Below are positions 50,665 through 62,239 of a stretch of 62,239 nt of DNA, piece by piece. How positions within the stretch are numbered: the first letter of the stretch is position 1; every line of letters starts with the position of its first letter. The position numbers were made by a program, and so were the translations under genes. Below the pieces are notes generated by a model. That model was not told the origin of the DNA and ran no database searches. It saw nothing but the letters and a program-made list of their open reading frames with translations. This stretch comes from Candidatus Lachnoclostridium stercoravium (GTDB lineage Bacteria; Bacillota; Clostridia; Lachnospirales; Lachnospiraceae), in the NCBI GenBank assembly GCA_019118365.1, contig DWZA01000029.1:1-62239 (forward strand). The letters run 5' to 3'.

Positions 50665-51549
50665 CTACCTTTCAATTTCAAAATATATTTCTCCGGCTGA
50701 GCCAGGAGCAATCTCATATTTTTCAAAGACGATCACAGGGTTGCCGGATTCATTGATGTAGAATGGCGTTTCAGCGGTAATACCGGTAAAACCGCCTTCC
50801 TCAGGAGACAGAAAGCTTATGTTTTCTGCTGCTGCCCTCTCCTCCATCTGCTTTTTGATGCTTTCATCCGCCTGCTGGATATAATCGTCGCCCAAAAGAT
50901 CCTTTAATGTGACCATAGTCCCGTTTTTTAGATCCAGGTTATAATAGCAGGCGCGATTATAAGCGCTGCTCCAGTTTTCTGTTCCCTTCACCACAAAGGA
51001 AAGGTAATCTTCAGACTGGGACTTCAGCTCGTACCAGACACGGATCTGGATATTATGGGCAGCCCATTCTTCCTCTGTGCCGCCGGTTGCCAGGAACGCT
51101 TCCCGATATGCTTCTGCCCGGCTGACCGCTTCGTCTGCATAGGCCTGACAGCGTTCAAGAATCTCCTGATTGACAGAATCCTCCAGCCCATTGGTATCTT
51201 CTGCGATCATTTCGACGCTGGGAATCTCCACGGAAATCTTCAAGTCGTCTTCATTTTTCTCATAAGACCGGAACGTTAAAAGCCTGGCTACGGTCCCAAC
51301 TACCGGAAGTCCGCTTACAGTATCCGCGAAAGCAGTGCTGGTATTTAAAAGCGTTGTAAATACGATCATTGCGGCAGCAGCCGTTCCCAGGCTCCGGCTC
51401 AGGAACCGCCGATAGCCCGCCCTTATGATCCGGCTGTTTTCCCTCCGTTTTTGCGACGAACGTTCGATAGCCTCCTGAACCTTCACGGACAGATCGTCCG
51501 GGATCGGTATTTCTTCATACCTCTTTTTTGCGTCCTGCAGCTGATTCAT
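50665..51549 (-). CDS. RsiV-like anti-sigma factor (DUF3298 domain)
   Basis: A 294-residue membrane protein. The first 50 residues are cytoplasmic and would bind the sigma factor. The membrane segment (about 55-72) is followed at once by a signal-peptidase-like site AFA-D (73-76), as in RsiV of B. subtilis, where signal peptidase makes the first cut. The outer part contains a DUF3298/DUF4163-like region ending NESGNPVIVFEKYEIAPGSAGEIYFEI. RsiV senses lysozyme; whether this protein does is unknown. Its start overlaps the sigma gene stop (ATGA). Confidence 0.85.
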   Translation of the reverse strand: MNQLQDAKKRYEEIPIPDDLSVKVQEAIERSSQKRRENSRIIRAGYRRFLSRSLGTAAAAMIVFTTLLNTSTAFADTVSGLPVVGTVARLLTFRSYEKNEDDLKISVEIPSVEMIAEDTNGLEDSVNQEILERCQAYADEAVSRAEAYREAFLATGGTEEEWAAHNIQIRVWYELKSQSEDYLSFVVKGTENWSSAYNRACYYNLDLKNGTMVTLKDLLGDDYIQQADESIKKQMEERAAAENISFLSPEEGGFTGITAETPFYINESGNPVIVFEKYEIAPGSAGEIYFEIER

Positions 51550-52034
51550 AGATCCACCTCCTGAATATTCTGCTTCAGCAGCTTCAAACCGCGATACAAT
51601 TTTGCTTTTACTGTGTTTAAATTCATATTTGTAACTTCGGCAATGTCTTTCAGCGGGAGCTCTTCAAAAAAACGAAGCTTTATGATCGTCTGCACGTCTG
51701 GATCCAACTGCGCGATGTGATCATACAGATCGTCCACCGTCTCATACCCCTTCTCATCATAAGGGATATCCGCCGCTTCCTCTTCGTTGGAAAGGAATTT
51801 CTCCTGCTTCTTTAAAAACAGGAGGCTTTCGTTTACCAGGATACGATAGAACCAGGTCCTGACGGCCTGCTCGTTTTTTAACGATCCATAGTGCTCTAAA
51901 GCCTTGCATATGGCGTTCTGGACGATATCCAGAGCATCCTCCTGATCATGGACATAGCTGAAAGCCAAACGATAAAATTTAGTCTGGTTTTCAATAATAT
52001 AAGTTACGATGTTATTATACAGATCCTGTTTCAT
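51546..52034 (-). CDS. ECF RNA polymerase sigma factor (SigV-like)
   Basis: A 162-residue ECF sigma factor. Region 2 includes FYRLAFSYVHDQEDALDIVQNAICKALEHYGSLKNEQAVRTWFYRILVN; region 4 includes IIKLRFFEELPLKDIAEVTNMNLNTVKAKLYRGLKLLKQ. The frame is open seven codons further, but ATG 52034 follows AAGGGGA. The paired RsiV-like anti-sigma overlaps its stop. Together with the promoter candidate upstream this suggests an autoregulated envelope-stress switch. Confidence 0.92.
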   Translation of the reverse strand: MKQDLYNNIVTYIIENQTKFYRLAFSYVHDQEDALDIVQNAICKALEHYGSLKNEQAVRTWFYRILVNESLLFLKKQEKFLSNEEEAADIPYDEKGYETVDDLYDHIAQLDPDVQTIIKLRFFEELPLKDIAEVTNMNLNTVKAKLYRGLKLLKQNIQEVDL

Positions 52035-52130
52035 TGGGTCCCCTTTTTTCTGCATTCTCTGAGTCTCACTACAATGTATCCGGCCCGAAGCGCACCGGCG
52101 ACGTCTTCTGCTGTATGTTACTCTATTATA

Positions 52131-52159
52131 TAGATGAAAAAAGGCGGTGAAAAGTTGCA
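52131..52159 (-). promoter_or_regulatory. Candidate ECF-type promoter of the sigma operon
   Basis: On the - strand TGCAAC (52154-52159), a 17-base spacer and CATCTA (52131-52136) resemble the TGAAAC/CGTC pattern of SigV-class promoters. A TATAAT (52125-52130) directly follows and could serve sigma-A, but its -35 is poor. Autoregulation is inferred. Confidence 0.5.
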
Positions 52160-52164
52160 GATTG

Positions 52165-52202
52165 CAAAAAAAAGACGCCGATCTGTTTCCAGACTGACGT
52201 CT
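52165..52202 (-). terminator. Terminator of the V-type ATP synthase operon
   Basis: On the - strand AGACGTC (52196-52202) pairs with GGCGTCT (52173-52179), with a weaker inner CTG/CAG pairing, then eight T. It is about 55 bases past the subunit D stop. Confidence 0.82.
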
Positions 52203-52255
52203 CTTCTTTACGAAATATCCGGCAAAAGGCTTCTGTGACGGGCGCTTTCCCGCTT

Positions 52256-52930
52256 TCAGCCTTCGGCTGCGTATTGTTTTTCTTTGTAATGATGGGCTTC
52301 TTCCAGCATCATATCTTTTACCTTCATCAGACGGATCTGAGTGCTCCGCTCGTTTTCGTCCAGCTTCATGGTAATATATTTAATGCTTTCCTGCGTCTCC
52401 GGTATGATCACGTGCTCCAGAGCGTTTACACGCCGTCTGGTCTTCTCGATCTCGGAGGCCATCAGCTGGCAGGCCTTCTCTACTTCGGACAAACGGAGCA
52501 TATCCGGAAGGATATCCGCCAGGGATTTTACCGCCCCGTCCAAGTCGCTGGAGGTAAAGGCAAAGCCGTAGGAATAAATGTCGTTTTCATCCGCAGTCCT
52601 GGTCTTATACTGGAAGACCGGGATATCTACGCTCATGACGTTTTTCTTTCCCGCCTCTAAGTATACCCCCTGCTTGGGAGCCATCAAAGCCGCGTGAAGA
52701 ATCTCTTCCGACATGCCCGCCTTGGCGATGACGAAGTTTTTATTGGCGCTGCTGATCCCGGCTTCCACTTTCCTGCGCAGTTCCATATTTTCCCTTACAA
52801 GATCCAGAAACTGGCGCATAAGCTCGTCGCGCTTGTCCTTTAACAGTTTATGGCCTTTGACCGCAGTGGTCAGCTTCTTTTTCAGCCTGGTAAGCTCCAT
52901 CCTGGTAGGATTTACTTGTGTAGCTGCCAA
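52256..52930 (-). CDS. ntpD: V-type ATP synthase subunit D
   Basis: Central rotor shaft of the V1 part, 224 residues, mostly long coiled-coil helices (NPTRMELTRLKKKLTTAVKGHKLLKDKRDELM at the N-terminus and ALEHVIIPETQESIKYITMKLDENERSTQIRLMKVKDMM near the end). It is the last gene of the operon, 19 bases after subunit B. Confidence 0.95.
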   Translation of the reverse strand: MAATQVNPTRMELTRLKKKLTTAVKGHKLLKDKRDELMRQFLDLVRENMELRRKVEAGISSANKNFVIAKAGMSEEILHAALMAPKQGVYLEAGKKNVMSVDIPVFQYKTRTADENDIYSYGFAFTSSDLDGAVKSLADILPDMLRLSEVEKACQLMASEIEKTRRRVNALEHVIIPETQESIKYITMKLDENERSTQIRLMKVKDMMLEEAHHYKEKQYAAEG

Positions 52931-52949
52931 TGGAGATCACCTTCTTTCA

Positions 52950-54323
52950 TCATTCTTTTCCATAGTACAGGTCAAGATATTTATCGTCGATACGTTTCAG
53001 CTCGCTCCTTGGAAGAATGGACAGGAGCTTCCATCCGATGGTAAGCGTCTCCTCAATGGAGCGGTCTGTCTCATAGCCCTGGGAAACGTATTCTTTTTCA
53101 AAGGCATCCGCGAATTTCGCGTAGATTAAGTCCGTATCGGAAAGAGCGGCCTCGCCTAAGATCACCATCAGCTCTTTTGCCTCTTTGCCGCGGGCGTAGG
53201 CGGCGAACAGCTGGTTTAAGGTATTGGAATGGTCGGCTCTTGTCTTTCCTTCGCCGATACCCTTATCCTTCAGACGGGACAGGGACGGAAGAACGTCGAT
53301 CGGCGGAGTGATGCCTTTACGGTACAGCTCACGGCTTAAGATGATCTGTCCTTCTGTGATATATCCGGTCAGGTCGGGGATCGGATGGGTCTTATCGTCT
53401 TCCGGCATGGTTAAGATGGGGATCATGGTGATCGATCCTTTCTTGCCTCTCTGACGTCCTGCTCTCTCGTAAAGGGAAGCCAGGTCCGTATACATGTATC
53501 CAGGATAGCCGCGGCGTCCCGGAACCTCCTTGCGGGCTGCGGAGACTTCGCGGAGAGCGTCGGCGTAGTTGGTGATATCCGTAAGGATAACGAGCACGTG
53601 CATATCCTTTTCAAACGCCAGATATTCTGCGGCAGTCAGGGCCATTCGCGGAGTGGCGATACGCTCTACCGCCGGGTCGTTGGCCAGGTTGATGAAAAGG
53701 ACTGTACGGTCGATAGCGCCGGTTTCCTTAAAGCTTTCTGTAAAGAAGTTGGATTCCTCAAAGGTGATACCCATAGCGGCGAATACAACGGCGAAAGGCT
53801 CGCTGGTGCCCCGCACCTTGGCCTGTCTTGCGATCTGAGCGGCCAGATTTGCGTGAGGAAGTCCGGATGCGGAGAAGATAGGAAGCTTCTGGCCGCGGAC
53901 AAGGGTATTTAAGCCGTCAATGGCGGAAACTCCTGTCTGGATAAACTCCTCCGGGTAGCTTCTGGCAGCAGGGTTCATGGGCAGGCCGTTGATGTCCCGG
54001 CGTTCGTCCGGAAGGATGTCCGGGCCTCCGTCGATAGGACGGCCCAGGCCGTCGAATACTCGCCCAAGCATATCCTCGGAAACTCCCAGCTCCATGGTCC
54101 TTCCTAAGAAACGTACCTTGCTGTTAGAAAGGTTGATACCGGTGGAATTTTCAAAAAGCTGTACCAGAGCGTTGCTTCCGTCGATCTCCAGCACCTTGCA
54201 TCTTCTCGTTTCCCCGTCAGCCAGCTCGATCTCGCCCAGCTCGTCGTAAGTGACGTTTTCCACTCCCTGTACCAGCATCAGCGGTCCGGCAACTTCCTGT
54301 ATGGTTCTGTATTCTTTTGGCAT
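52950..54323 (-). CDS. ntpB: V-type ATP synthase subunit B
   Basis: Non-catalytic subunit of the hexamer, 457 residues. It lacks a P-loop: the corresponding region reads [14 protein letters not shown]. Other conserved text is [19 protein letters not shown] and [22 protein letters not shown]. It starts on the base right after the subunit A stop, so the two are probably made in equal amounts by coupled translation. Confidence 0.96.
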   Translation of the reverse strand: MPKEYRTIQEVAGPLMLVQGVENVTYDELGEIELADGETRRCKVLEIDGSNALVQLFENSTGINLSNSKVRFLGRTMELGVSEDMLGRVFDGLGRPIDGGPDILPDERRDINGLPMNPAARSYPEEFIQTGVSAIDGLNTLVRGQKLPIFSASGLPHANLAAQIARQAKVRGTSEPFAVVFAAMGITFEESNFFTESFKETGAIDRTVLFINLANDPAVERIATPRMALTAAEYLAFEKDMHVLVILTDITNYADALREVSAARKEVPGRRGYPGYMYTDLASLYERAGRQRGKKGSITMIPILTMPEDDKTHPIPDLTGYITEGQIILSRELYRKGITPPIDVLPSLSRLKDKGIGEGKTRADHSNTLNQLFAAYARGKEAKELMVILGEAALSDTDLIYAKFADAFEKEYVSQGYETDRSIEETLTIGWKLLSILPRSELKRIDDKYLDLYYGKE

Positions 54324-56093
54324 TTAGAAGTCCTCCTTCCCAAACACTGCTGCGATCTCTTTTGCCAGCTCATCCATGATAGCCTGGTATTCGCTTTCAA
54401 TGTTTTCATTTAACGTATATTTATAACGTCCGATCTTTTCACGTACGTCCATTTTGATCAGACCCTGAACGGATGCGCCCTGCTCCAGAGCTTTCTTTGA
54501 CTGGTCGTAGAAGGCCAGGACCAGCTTCATCATCAGGAACTGCTTTCTTAACGGCGTATAGGTATCTACGTCGTGGAAGGAGTTCTGATGGAGGAAATCC
54601 TCTCGAATGGAACGGGCCGCTTCCATTTTCAGACGGTCGGAAGGCGACAGAGCGTCCATACCTACCATCTTTACGATCTCTTCCAGCTCCGCCTCTTCCT
54701 GCAGAAGGCTCATCATCTCCTGACGGCAGGCCATCCACTCTTCGGAGACGTTGTCGTTGAACCATTTGGCCATATTGTCTACGTACAGAGAATAGCTGGT
54801 CAGCCAGTTGATGGCCGGGAAATGACGTTTGTAGGCAAGTGCGGAATCCAGTCCCCAGAATACCTTTACGATACGTAAGGTCGCCTGGGATACAGGCTCG
54901 GAGATATCGCCGCCTGGCGGGGATACGGCTCCGATAGCAGACAGAGCGCCCTCCCTGCCGTCCTTTCCAAGGCAGATCACATCGCCGGCGCGCTCATAGA
55001 ACTGAGCCAGACGGCTTCCCAGGTATGCAGGATAACCTTCCTCGCCGGGCATCTCTTCCAGACGTCCGGACATCTCGCGCAGGGCCTCCGCCCAACGGGA
55101 GGTAGAATCCGCCATCAGCGCTACGGAATAGCCCATATCGCGGAAATATTCGGCGATGGTGATGCCGGTGTAGATAGAAGCCTCGCGGGCCGCAACAGGC
55201 ATATCGGATGTATTTGCGATCAGTACCGTACGTTCCATCAGGGACTTTCCTGTCTTCGGGTCCTTTAATTCTGGAAACTCGTTCAGTACGTCGGTCATCT
55301 CGTTGCCGCGCTCTCCGCAGCCGATATAAACGACGATGTCCGCTTCCGCCCATTTTGCCAGCTGATGCTGGATAACGGTCTTGCCGCTTCCAAAAGGTCC
55401 GGGAACCGCCGCCACGCCGCCTCTTGCAATGGGGAAGAACGCGTCGACTACCCTCTGGCCTGTGATCAGGGGCGTTTTCGGAGGAAGCTTCTTCTGATAC
55501 GGACGGCCTCTGCGCACCGGCCATCTCTGCATCATGGTAAGGGACTGATCCCCTTTATCTGTCGTCACTACAGCGACCTCTTCCTCTACGGTGAAAAGTC
55601 CGCTCTTGATCTCTTTTATAGTCCCTTTTACGCTGTAAGGAACCATGATCTTGTGGTTAACGATATCCGTTTCCTGGACGGTGCCGATGATATCGCCGGC
55701 TTCCACTTCATCTCCCGGCTTTACAACCGGTTCAAACTGCCATTTTTTATCTCTTTTCAGAGAAGAAACTTCTACGCCTCTCTTTAAGCTGTTGCTTCCT
55801 GTAGCTTTCATGATATCGTCCAGAGGACGCTGGATGCCGTCGTAGATGCTGGTGATCAGTCCAGGTCCCAGCTCTACGGAAAGCGGAACGTTCATGGATT
55901 CTACCGGCTCTCCAGGCCCAAGTCCGGAAGTCTCTTCGTATACCTGAACGGAAGCCTCATCCCCATGGATCTCTATGATCTCGCCGATCAGACGCTGGCT
56001 GCTTACGCGGACAACATCGTACATATTGGCGTCTCTCATGCCCTTTGCGATAACAAGAGGGCCTGCTACCTTCTTTATCGTACCTTTGCTCAT
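54324..56093 (-). CDS. ntpA: V-type ATP synthase subunit A (catalytic)
   Basis: Catalytic subunit, 589 residues. The P-loop GPFGSGKT is at residues 232-239. The non-homologous region typical of V/A-type A subunits is present (about residues 110-190). Also seen are [43 protein letters not shown] and [14 protein letters not shown]. The ATPase either makes ATP or pumps ions; direction is not decided by sequence. Confidence 0.97.
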   Translation of the reverse strand: MSKGTIKKVAGPLVIAKGMRDANMYDVVRVSSQRLIGEIIEIHGDEASVQVYEETSGLGPGEPVESMNVPLSVELGPGLITSIYDGIQRPLDDIMKATGSNSLKRGVEVSSLKRDKKWQFEPVVKPGDEVEAGDIIGTVQETDIVNHKIMVPYSVKGTIKEIKSGLFTVEEEVAVVTTDKGDQSLTMMQRWPVRRGRPYQKKLPPKTPLITGQRVVDAFFPIARGGVAAVPGPFGSGKTVIQHQLAKWAEADIVVYIGCGERGNEMTDVLNEFPELKDPKTGKSLMERTVLIANTSDMPVAAREASIYTGITIAEYFRDMGYSVALMADSTSRWAEALREMSGRLEEMPGEEGYPAYLGSRLAQFYERAGDVICLGKDGREGALSAIGAVSPPGGDISEPVSQATLRIVKVFWGLDSALAYKRHFPAINWLTSYSLYVDNMAKWFNDNVSEEWMACRQEMMSLLQEEAELEEIVKMVGMDALSPSDRLKMEAARSIREDFLHQNSFHDVDTYTPLRKQFLMMKLVLAFYDQSKKALEQGASVQGLIKMDVREKIGRYKYTLNENIESEYQAIMDELAKEIAAVFGKEDF

Positions 56094-56123
56094 TGGAAGG
56101 TCTCACCCACCTTTCTTTCTTTT

Positions 56124-56444
56124 CTAATTGCCGCCGAACAGGATATCTGAGCCTACGGCCTGTTCTACGGACTTCTTCACACCGTCGATCCCCTGTCCGG
56201 TGTTGCCGGATATGCCAGGGATCAATACGATAGACGGCAGGAGGCTGTCTTTGTAATGGCTGATCGCCCTGCTTATGGAAGCGGCCAGCCCTTCTGTGAT
56301 GTATATGACAGCGTACTCTCCTTCTGCCAGCTGGCTCAGCCGCTTCTCCCCTTCTTCCGGACCGGAAACAGGAAACGTATCCAGCCCCAGAGCGGCGAAA
56401 CCGTAAATGCTGTCATAATCTCCAAGAACTGCGATCTTATACAT
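56124..56444 (-). CDS. ntpG: V-type ATP synthase subunit F (NtpG)
   Basis: Small central-stalk subunit of 106 residues, with the family start YKIAVLGDYDSIYGFAALGLDTFPV and the end region PSIVLIPGISGNTGQGIDGVKKSVEQAVGSDIL. The first eight bases overlap the end of the subunit C gene. Confidence 0.92.
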   Translation of the reverse strand: MYKIAVLGDYDSIYGFAALGLDTFPVSGPEEGEKRLSQLAEGEYAVIYITEGLAASISRAISHYKDSLLPSIVLIPGISGNTGQGIDGVKKSVEQAVGSDILFGGN

Positions 56445-57411
56445 ACATCTCCCTTACCCTTTCCCGGATCAGGTCATCAGGAAGCTGGTTCAGCTTTCCT
56501 GTCAGGATGATCCTTACCGTTTTGATCTCATTTTCCCTGGCCAGCATGTAGGCGATGATAGGCCCTGCTGAAAAGGGGTTATATTTCTGGGGGCGGATCG
56601 TTTCGATGATCTGGTTGTCGCACCACCGCTCAAAGGCGGATGTGGATTCCTTTAAGGCCGCCCCGCCTTCCCGGTAAGGGGTGCCTTCCAGATATTCGCA
56701 GATCCCGTCGATCCCGGCCATAGCGGCTAAGGACAGGCGCTCTGTGGAAACAGTCTTGCATTCCGCCATGGCCCGCCGCATGAAATCCAGGGATTTCCCG
56801 GTCCGCCAGGAACGGACGGCGATCTTGATATCCGCGATCGCGGCGGTCGATTCCGCATAGTCCCGGATGATCGGATCAGACGCCTCCTCTCCCGCCTGTA
56901 TAACAGCCGTAAGGGCGGCTCTGTCTACGATGATATCGCACAGCTGCCCGTCTTTTGTATGGAGGAAGGATTCGTAAGCTTCCTTTGCCGCATCGCGCAT
57001 ATTCGCAGGAAGGGCCTCCCAGTCCCTTTCCGCTACGATCCGGGCCATTTCCTTCCCGCCGATGGAGCAGTCCTCATAATATATGCTGCCGTGTTTTTCT
57101 GATACGGCCGTTTCCTTGATGGCGGCTTTCAGGTTATGGAACAGATTGGGATAGGAAAATACATCCAGGATCCGGGTGTCTTTGCCCAGAAGCTCCCGTA
57201 CTGTCCGCCAGGTTTTTTCCCGTTCCGCCGCCAGGATCGCCTCCGCGTCCTGGGGAACGTCCGTGCCGCCCCAGCCCTTTTCCTCCAGGAACTGAAGGCA
57301 GCTTTCATAACTTTTCAAAGCCATCAGCTGTTCGATCACAGCCGAGGTAAAAAGGGACATTTCCATGGCCCGTATCCGTGCGACCCCGTAGGCATATGTT
57401 GCTTTTGACAT
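56437..57411 (-). CDS. ntpC: V-type ATP synthase subunit C
   Basis: Links the rotor shaft to the membrane ring (d-type subunit of V/A ATPases), 324 residues. It opens SKATYAYGVARIRAMEMSLF and is mainly helical. ATG 57411 follows AGGAGG; the frame is open eight codons further upstream without a ribosome site. Confidence 0.92.
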   Translation of the reverse strand: MSKATYAYGVARIRAMEMSLFTSAVIEQLMALKSYESCLQFLEEKGWGGTDVPQDAEAILAAEREKTWRTVRELLGKDTRILDVFSYPNLFHNLKAAIKETAVSEKHGSIYYEDCSIGGKEMARIVAERDWEALPANMRDAAKEAYESFLHTKDGQLCDIIVDRAALTAVIQAGEEASDPIIRDYAESTAAIADIKIAVRSWRTGKSLDFMRRAMAECKTVSTERLSLAAMAGIDGICEYLEGTPYREGGAALKESTSAFERWCDNQIIETIRPQKYNPFSAGPIIAYMLARENEIKTVRIILTGKLNQLPDDLIRERVREMYV

Positions 57412-57438
57412 GTTAAAACCTCCTTTTGGCCACACTTA

Positions 57439-58032
57439 TCAGGGGAACAGCAGGCTGTGGATCCTGTCGCTGAGTTCGTCCCTCTGCGCGTTTAAAAGCG
57501 CTTTAAATGAACAATTTTCTTCCACTCCTCCGTATACGAGGATAAAACCGCCGTCGATGGGGCAGCTCTTTTTAGAAAGGGAAAGCTCGCCTCCCCGGCG
57601 CGCGGCGGCCTTGCGGATCTTTTCTTCAAAATCCGCAGGCATACGCCCTAAATCTTTATTTGAAAAACAGATCTCTCCTGACTTTGCCAGGGCAAAGCGG
57701 TCCACCATCTTTTCCACAAGGCTGAAATACTGGCTGTCCTCCATGTTCAGGAGGCGATCATAAGCTTTATCAAGCATATCAGAGATCACCTGCTGTTTTG
57801 CCAGAAGGATCGCCTGGCGTTTTTTCAGCTGGGCGGAAGAATGGATCCGCTCCATATAGGCCTTTTTTGTTTCTTCTGATCTTCTGCTGCAGTCTTCTTC
57901 CATCTTCCCGCAGTCTTCCTGCGCTTTCTTTAAGATCGCGTCGGACTGCGCTGCTGCTTTGGCTAAGATCGTTTCGGCCTCTTTATTGGCATCGTCCAGG
58001 ATCTGACTTACGATTTTTTCCAGTCCAGTCAT
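57439..58032 (-). CDS. ntpE: V-type ATP synthase subunit E
   Basis: Peripheral stalk subunit of 197 residues. The N-terminal half is a long charged helix (about residues 1-90), and the C-terminal half is the globular part, with DGGFILVYGGVEENCSFKALLNAQRDELSDRIHSLLF. It pairs with the small coiled-coil subunit encoded first in the operon. Confidence 0.92.
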   Translation of the reverse strand: MTGLEKIVSQILDDANKEAETILAKAAAQSDAILKKAQEDCGKMEEDCSRRSEETKKAYMERIHSSAQLKKRQAILLAKQQVISDMLDKAYDRLLNMEDSQYFSLVEKMVDRFALAKSGEICFSNKDLGRMPADFEEKIRKAAARRGGELSLSKKSCPIDGGFILVYGGVEENCSFKALLNAQRDELSDRIHSLLFP

Positions 58033-58054
58033 CCCAAATCTCCTTGTCGTAAAA

Positions 58055-60539
<2,485 letters not shown>

Positions 60540-60631
60540 TCATTCATCCCTCCTGTCTGTTTTATAGTTCGCAGGCCGCCATGATAAGCGGCATGTCCCT
60601 TTGCGCGGGTCAGGCCTCCTGGCCGCGCTTT

Positions 60632-60940
60632 TCAGATCAATCCGGAAATCACCGCTTCCACAGCAGCTACTTCCTGCTTCGCAGCTCCTTCCTTTAATGC
60701 GGCGATCTCCTTTTCAGCTTCCTGCAGGGACTTTTCCAGACAAGCTTTCCCTTCCTCTTCCAGGGAGCGCTGGAGCGCGGCTTCTTTTTCCTTTATCTGC
60801 GCCGCTGCCCTGGCTTTTTTATCAGCAGCTTCCGCCTCCGCCTGGTCGACCATCCTTTTGGCGCTGTCGCCTGCGTCTTTTATGACCTGAGCCGCTTTTT
60901 CTTCCGCTTCCCTGACAGCCTGAATCGTTTCCTGAACCAC
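60632..60940 (-). CDS. ntpF: V-type ATP synthase peripheral stalk subunit (NtpF/G-H type)
   Basis: A 102-residue protein that is almost one continuous charged, Ala-rich coiled coil (EEKAAQVIKDAGDSAKRMVDQAEAEAADKKARAAAQIKEKEA). It would pair with subunit E. The start is GTG, seven bases after AGGAGG. It heads the operon, as NtpF does in E. hirae. The 90 bases to ntpI hold no other gene. Confidence 0.85.
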   Translation of the reverse strand: MVQETIQAVREAEEKAAQVIKDAGDSAKRMVDQAEAEAADKKARAAAQIKEKEAALQRSLEEEGKACLEKSLQEAEKEIAALKEGAAKQEVAAVEAVISGLI

Positions 60941-61052
60941 CGTATCACCTCCTTATCGTTGATCTTAACCGGTGTGCTGCATATACAGCATGGCCAAGTC
61001 GGGCTGTTTTGGATTTTATACAACATTTTACTATTTTGTATACACAAATCAT

Positions 61053-61081
61053 ATTATACTCAGTTTTGACGTGTTTGTCCA
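61053..61081 (-). promoter_or_regulatory. Sigma-A promoter of the V-type ATP synthase operon
   Basis: On the - strand TGGACA (61076-61081), a 17-base spacer and TATAAT (61053-61058), about 115 bases before the first gene. Two similar TGTATA stretches lie downstream in the leader (near 61012-61018 and 61038-61043) and may be operator halves. The AT-rich gap to capA shows no gene. Confidence 0.8.
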
Positions 61082-61224
61082 GAAACTTTAATGCCTTTTC
61101 TTGCTATTTTTGACTCTTTTCTAGCTATTCTTACTAATTGATAACTTTTTATCATGGTTTTTGTTTGTGCAGTTTACCGGAAAATCCATTAATACTGTCT
61201 TAACGCCGACAGGGCTCTGACAGG

Positions 61225-62239
61225 TCACTGCTGGGCGAAAACGACGGTTCCATCCGGCAGGATATCCGCTCCGAAGGAAATGCTCCGGATGTGGTCCAGG
61301 GCTTCCTGCAGCTGGCTTTCGTCAGTGATCATACGGGTGTAGCCGGCGCCGGAGGTCCCTGGGAAAAGCTTAAGCCGGACAGTTCCGTCATCCCATATCT
61401 CTGCCTGAAGGAGAGCGGTCCGCGGGATGGAGCTTCCGAAAACGAAATTTCCCAGGCTGTATACGATGGGTTTTCCGTTATAGTATTCGATTCCCTGGAG
61501 CACATGAGGATGGCTTCCTACCACCAGGTCGGCTCCGGCATCGATATACTGCTGCCCCAGGCTCCGCTGATATTCCTGAGGCAGTTCGTCTCTTTCGATC
61601 CCCCAGTGGACGAAAACGATCACATGGTCATACTGCTCGTCCAGCTGCCGGATCTCTTCCAGGAGCACAGCCGGATCGTAGGTGGCCAGCATTCCCGGAT
61701 GGCTGTTTCCGGCAGCCCAGTCCGCCACAGGGATCACCCTGGTGGCGCCGATCACGGCGATGGTGCGGTCCTTTGCTGTCAGCAGGACCGGCTGAGAGGC
61801 TTCTTTCAGGTCGCTTCCGGCGCCGGTGTGGAGGATCCCGGCCTCATCCAGGACAGAAATCGTATCAAGCAGCGCATCCGTGCCGAAGTCCAGAGCGTGG
61901 TTATTGGCCAGAGTCACGGCGTCGATCCCCATTTCCTGGAACATGGATACCCGTTCCGGCGGCAGACGGAAGGTAAACTGTTTGTCCGGAGCCTGGGTCC
62001 CGCGGTCGCTGAATGGAAATTCCTGATTTACGATGAAAAAATCATTTTCATCGATCAGCTGCAGGTATCCGGAGTCCAGGACGCCTCCGATCCCGCCGGC
62101 GGTCTCGTAAGCGTTCAGAACGTGGTCGGACAGCAGCACGTCTCCTCCAAAGAGGAGGGATATGGAAGGATCCTGATCCTGGGAAGGCTCAGCCTGGGCC
62201 GTTTCACCGGAATGGGTTTCTGTCTGGGCAGCCTCTTCT
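61225..62239 (-). CDS. CapA family protein (poly-gamma-glutamate/metallophosphatase-like), N-terminus beyond window
   Basis: The frame is open to the window edge, giving 338 visible codons. The catalytic domain starts SLLFGGDVLLSDHV, the family's GDV(M/L)L motif. It continues with IVNQEFPFSD, TLANNHALDFG, FVHWGIERDELP, GADLVVGSHPHVLQGIEYYNGKPIVYSLGNFVFG, a calcineurin-like metal site. The residues before it are rich in Ser, Glu, Gln and Thr, a likely linker after a signal peptide outside the window. CapA is linked to poly-gamma-glutamate export, but many Firmicutes homologues have no known role, and no capB/capC is nearby. Confidence 0.88.
   Translation of the reverse strand, partial: EEAAQTETHSGETAQAEPSQDQDPSISLLFGGDVLLSDHVLNAYETAGGIGGVLDSGYLQLIDENDFFIVNQEFPFSDRGTQAPDKQFTFRLPPERVSMFQEMGIDAVTLANNHALDFGTDALLDTISVLDEAGILHTGAGSDLKEASQPVLLTAKDRTIAVIGATRVIPVADWAAGNSHPGMLATYDPAVLLEEIRQLDEQYDHVIVFVHWGIERDELPQEYQRSLGQQYIDAGADLVVGSHPHVLQGIEYYNGKPIVYSLGNFVFGSSIPRTALLQAEIWDDGTVRLKLFPGTSGAGYTRMITDESQLQEALDHIRSISFGADILPDGTVVFAQQ

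Overview
The window is a 62 kb stretch of chromosome, about half G+C, from a Gram-positive anaerobe of the class Clostridia. The most likely family is Lachnospiraceae. The evidence is inferential: housekeeping genes in Firmicutes-type neighbourhoods (minCDE-rodA-mgsA, sepF-ylmH, rplU-prp-rpmA, obgE-yhbY-nadD-yqeK-rsfS), a cleavable N-terminus on ribosomal protein L27 with its protease Prp, a V-type ATP synthase operon in the Enterococcus ntp order, a B. subtilis-like LexA box, and strong AGGAGG ribosome sites. I see no plasmid, prophage, insertion sequence or CRISPR array.

Left part (1-30.3 kb, nearly all on the + strand): the end of an Mgl-type sugar transporter (binding-protein tail, mglA, mglC with an unusual N-terminal coiled-coil extension); a tRNA-Ala(CGC) on the - strand; a tRNA-modification and mismatch-repair run (miaB-mutS-mutL-miaA) followed by a PLP enzyme of the YnbB type; a DUF4321 membrane protein and radC; then a cell-shape and division block (mreC-mreD-mrdA-minC-minD-minE-rodA-mgsA-D,D-carboxypeptidase). 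A small P-loop protein with its own promoter and terminator separates this from a second division-linked block (HlyD-like membrane protein, yggS, sepF, ylmH, aroB, lspA, rluD), and a cytidylate-kinase-like gene closes the half.

Middle (30.4-39.1 kb): glmS on the - strand is divergent from an envelope operon of an NlpC/P60 hydrolase and an LCP-family cell-wall ligase. Next come a TtcA-like thiolase, a Xer-type tyrosine recombinase, and a divergent pair of lexA and a small LysM protein resembling the SOS division inhibitor YneA. The lexA/yneA intergenic region carries three good LexA boxes and two clear sigma-A promoters.

Right part (39.2-62.2 kb, all - strand): obgE-yhbY-nadD-yqeK-rsfS; rplU-prp-rpmA with its own promoter, leader and terminator; a block pairing two uncharacterised radical-SAM-associated proteins with a short RNase E/G homologue and an esterase; a five-gene envelope-stress-like operon (ECF sigma factor, RsiV-like anti-sigma, two lipoproteins, a cell-wall-binding protein); a nine-gene V-type ATP synthase operon whose K subunit keeps the sodium ligands; and a CapA-family protein running off the end.

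Most of the window is core genome. The parts that look least described are the ECF sigma/RsiV-like operon with its three secreted partners, the radical-SAM pair with a Zn-link-less RNase G, the MglC extension, the roughly 240-residue insertion in PBP2, the HlyD-like protein tied to SepF, and the repeat-rich hairpins flanking the YnbB-like gene. Start codons were moved from the longest reading frame wherever a ribosome site or family length pointed to a shorter form; each case is stated in its entry.
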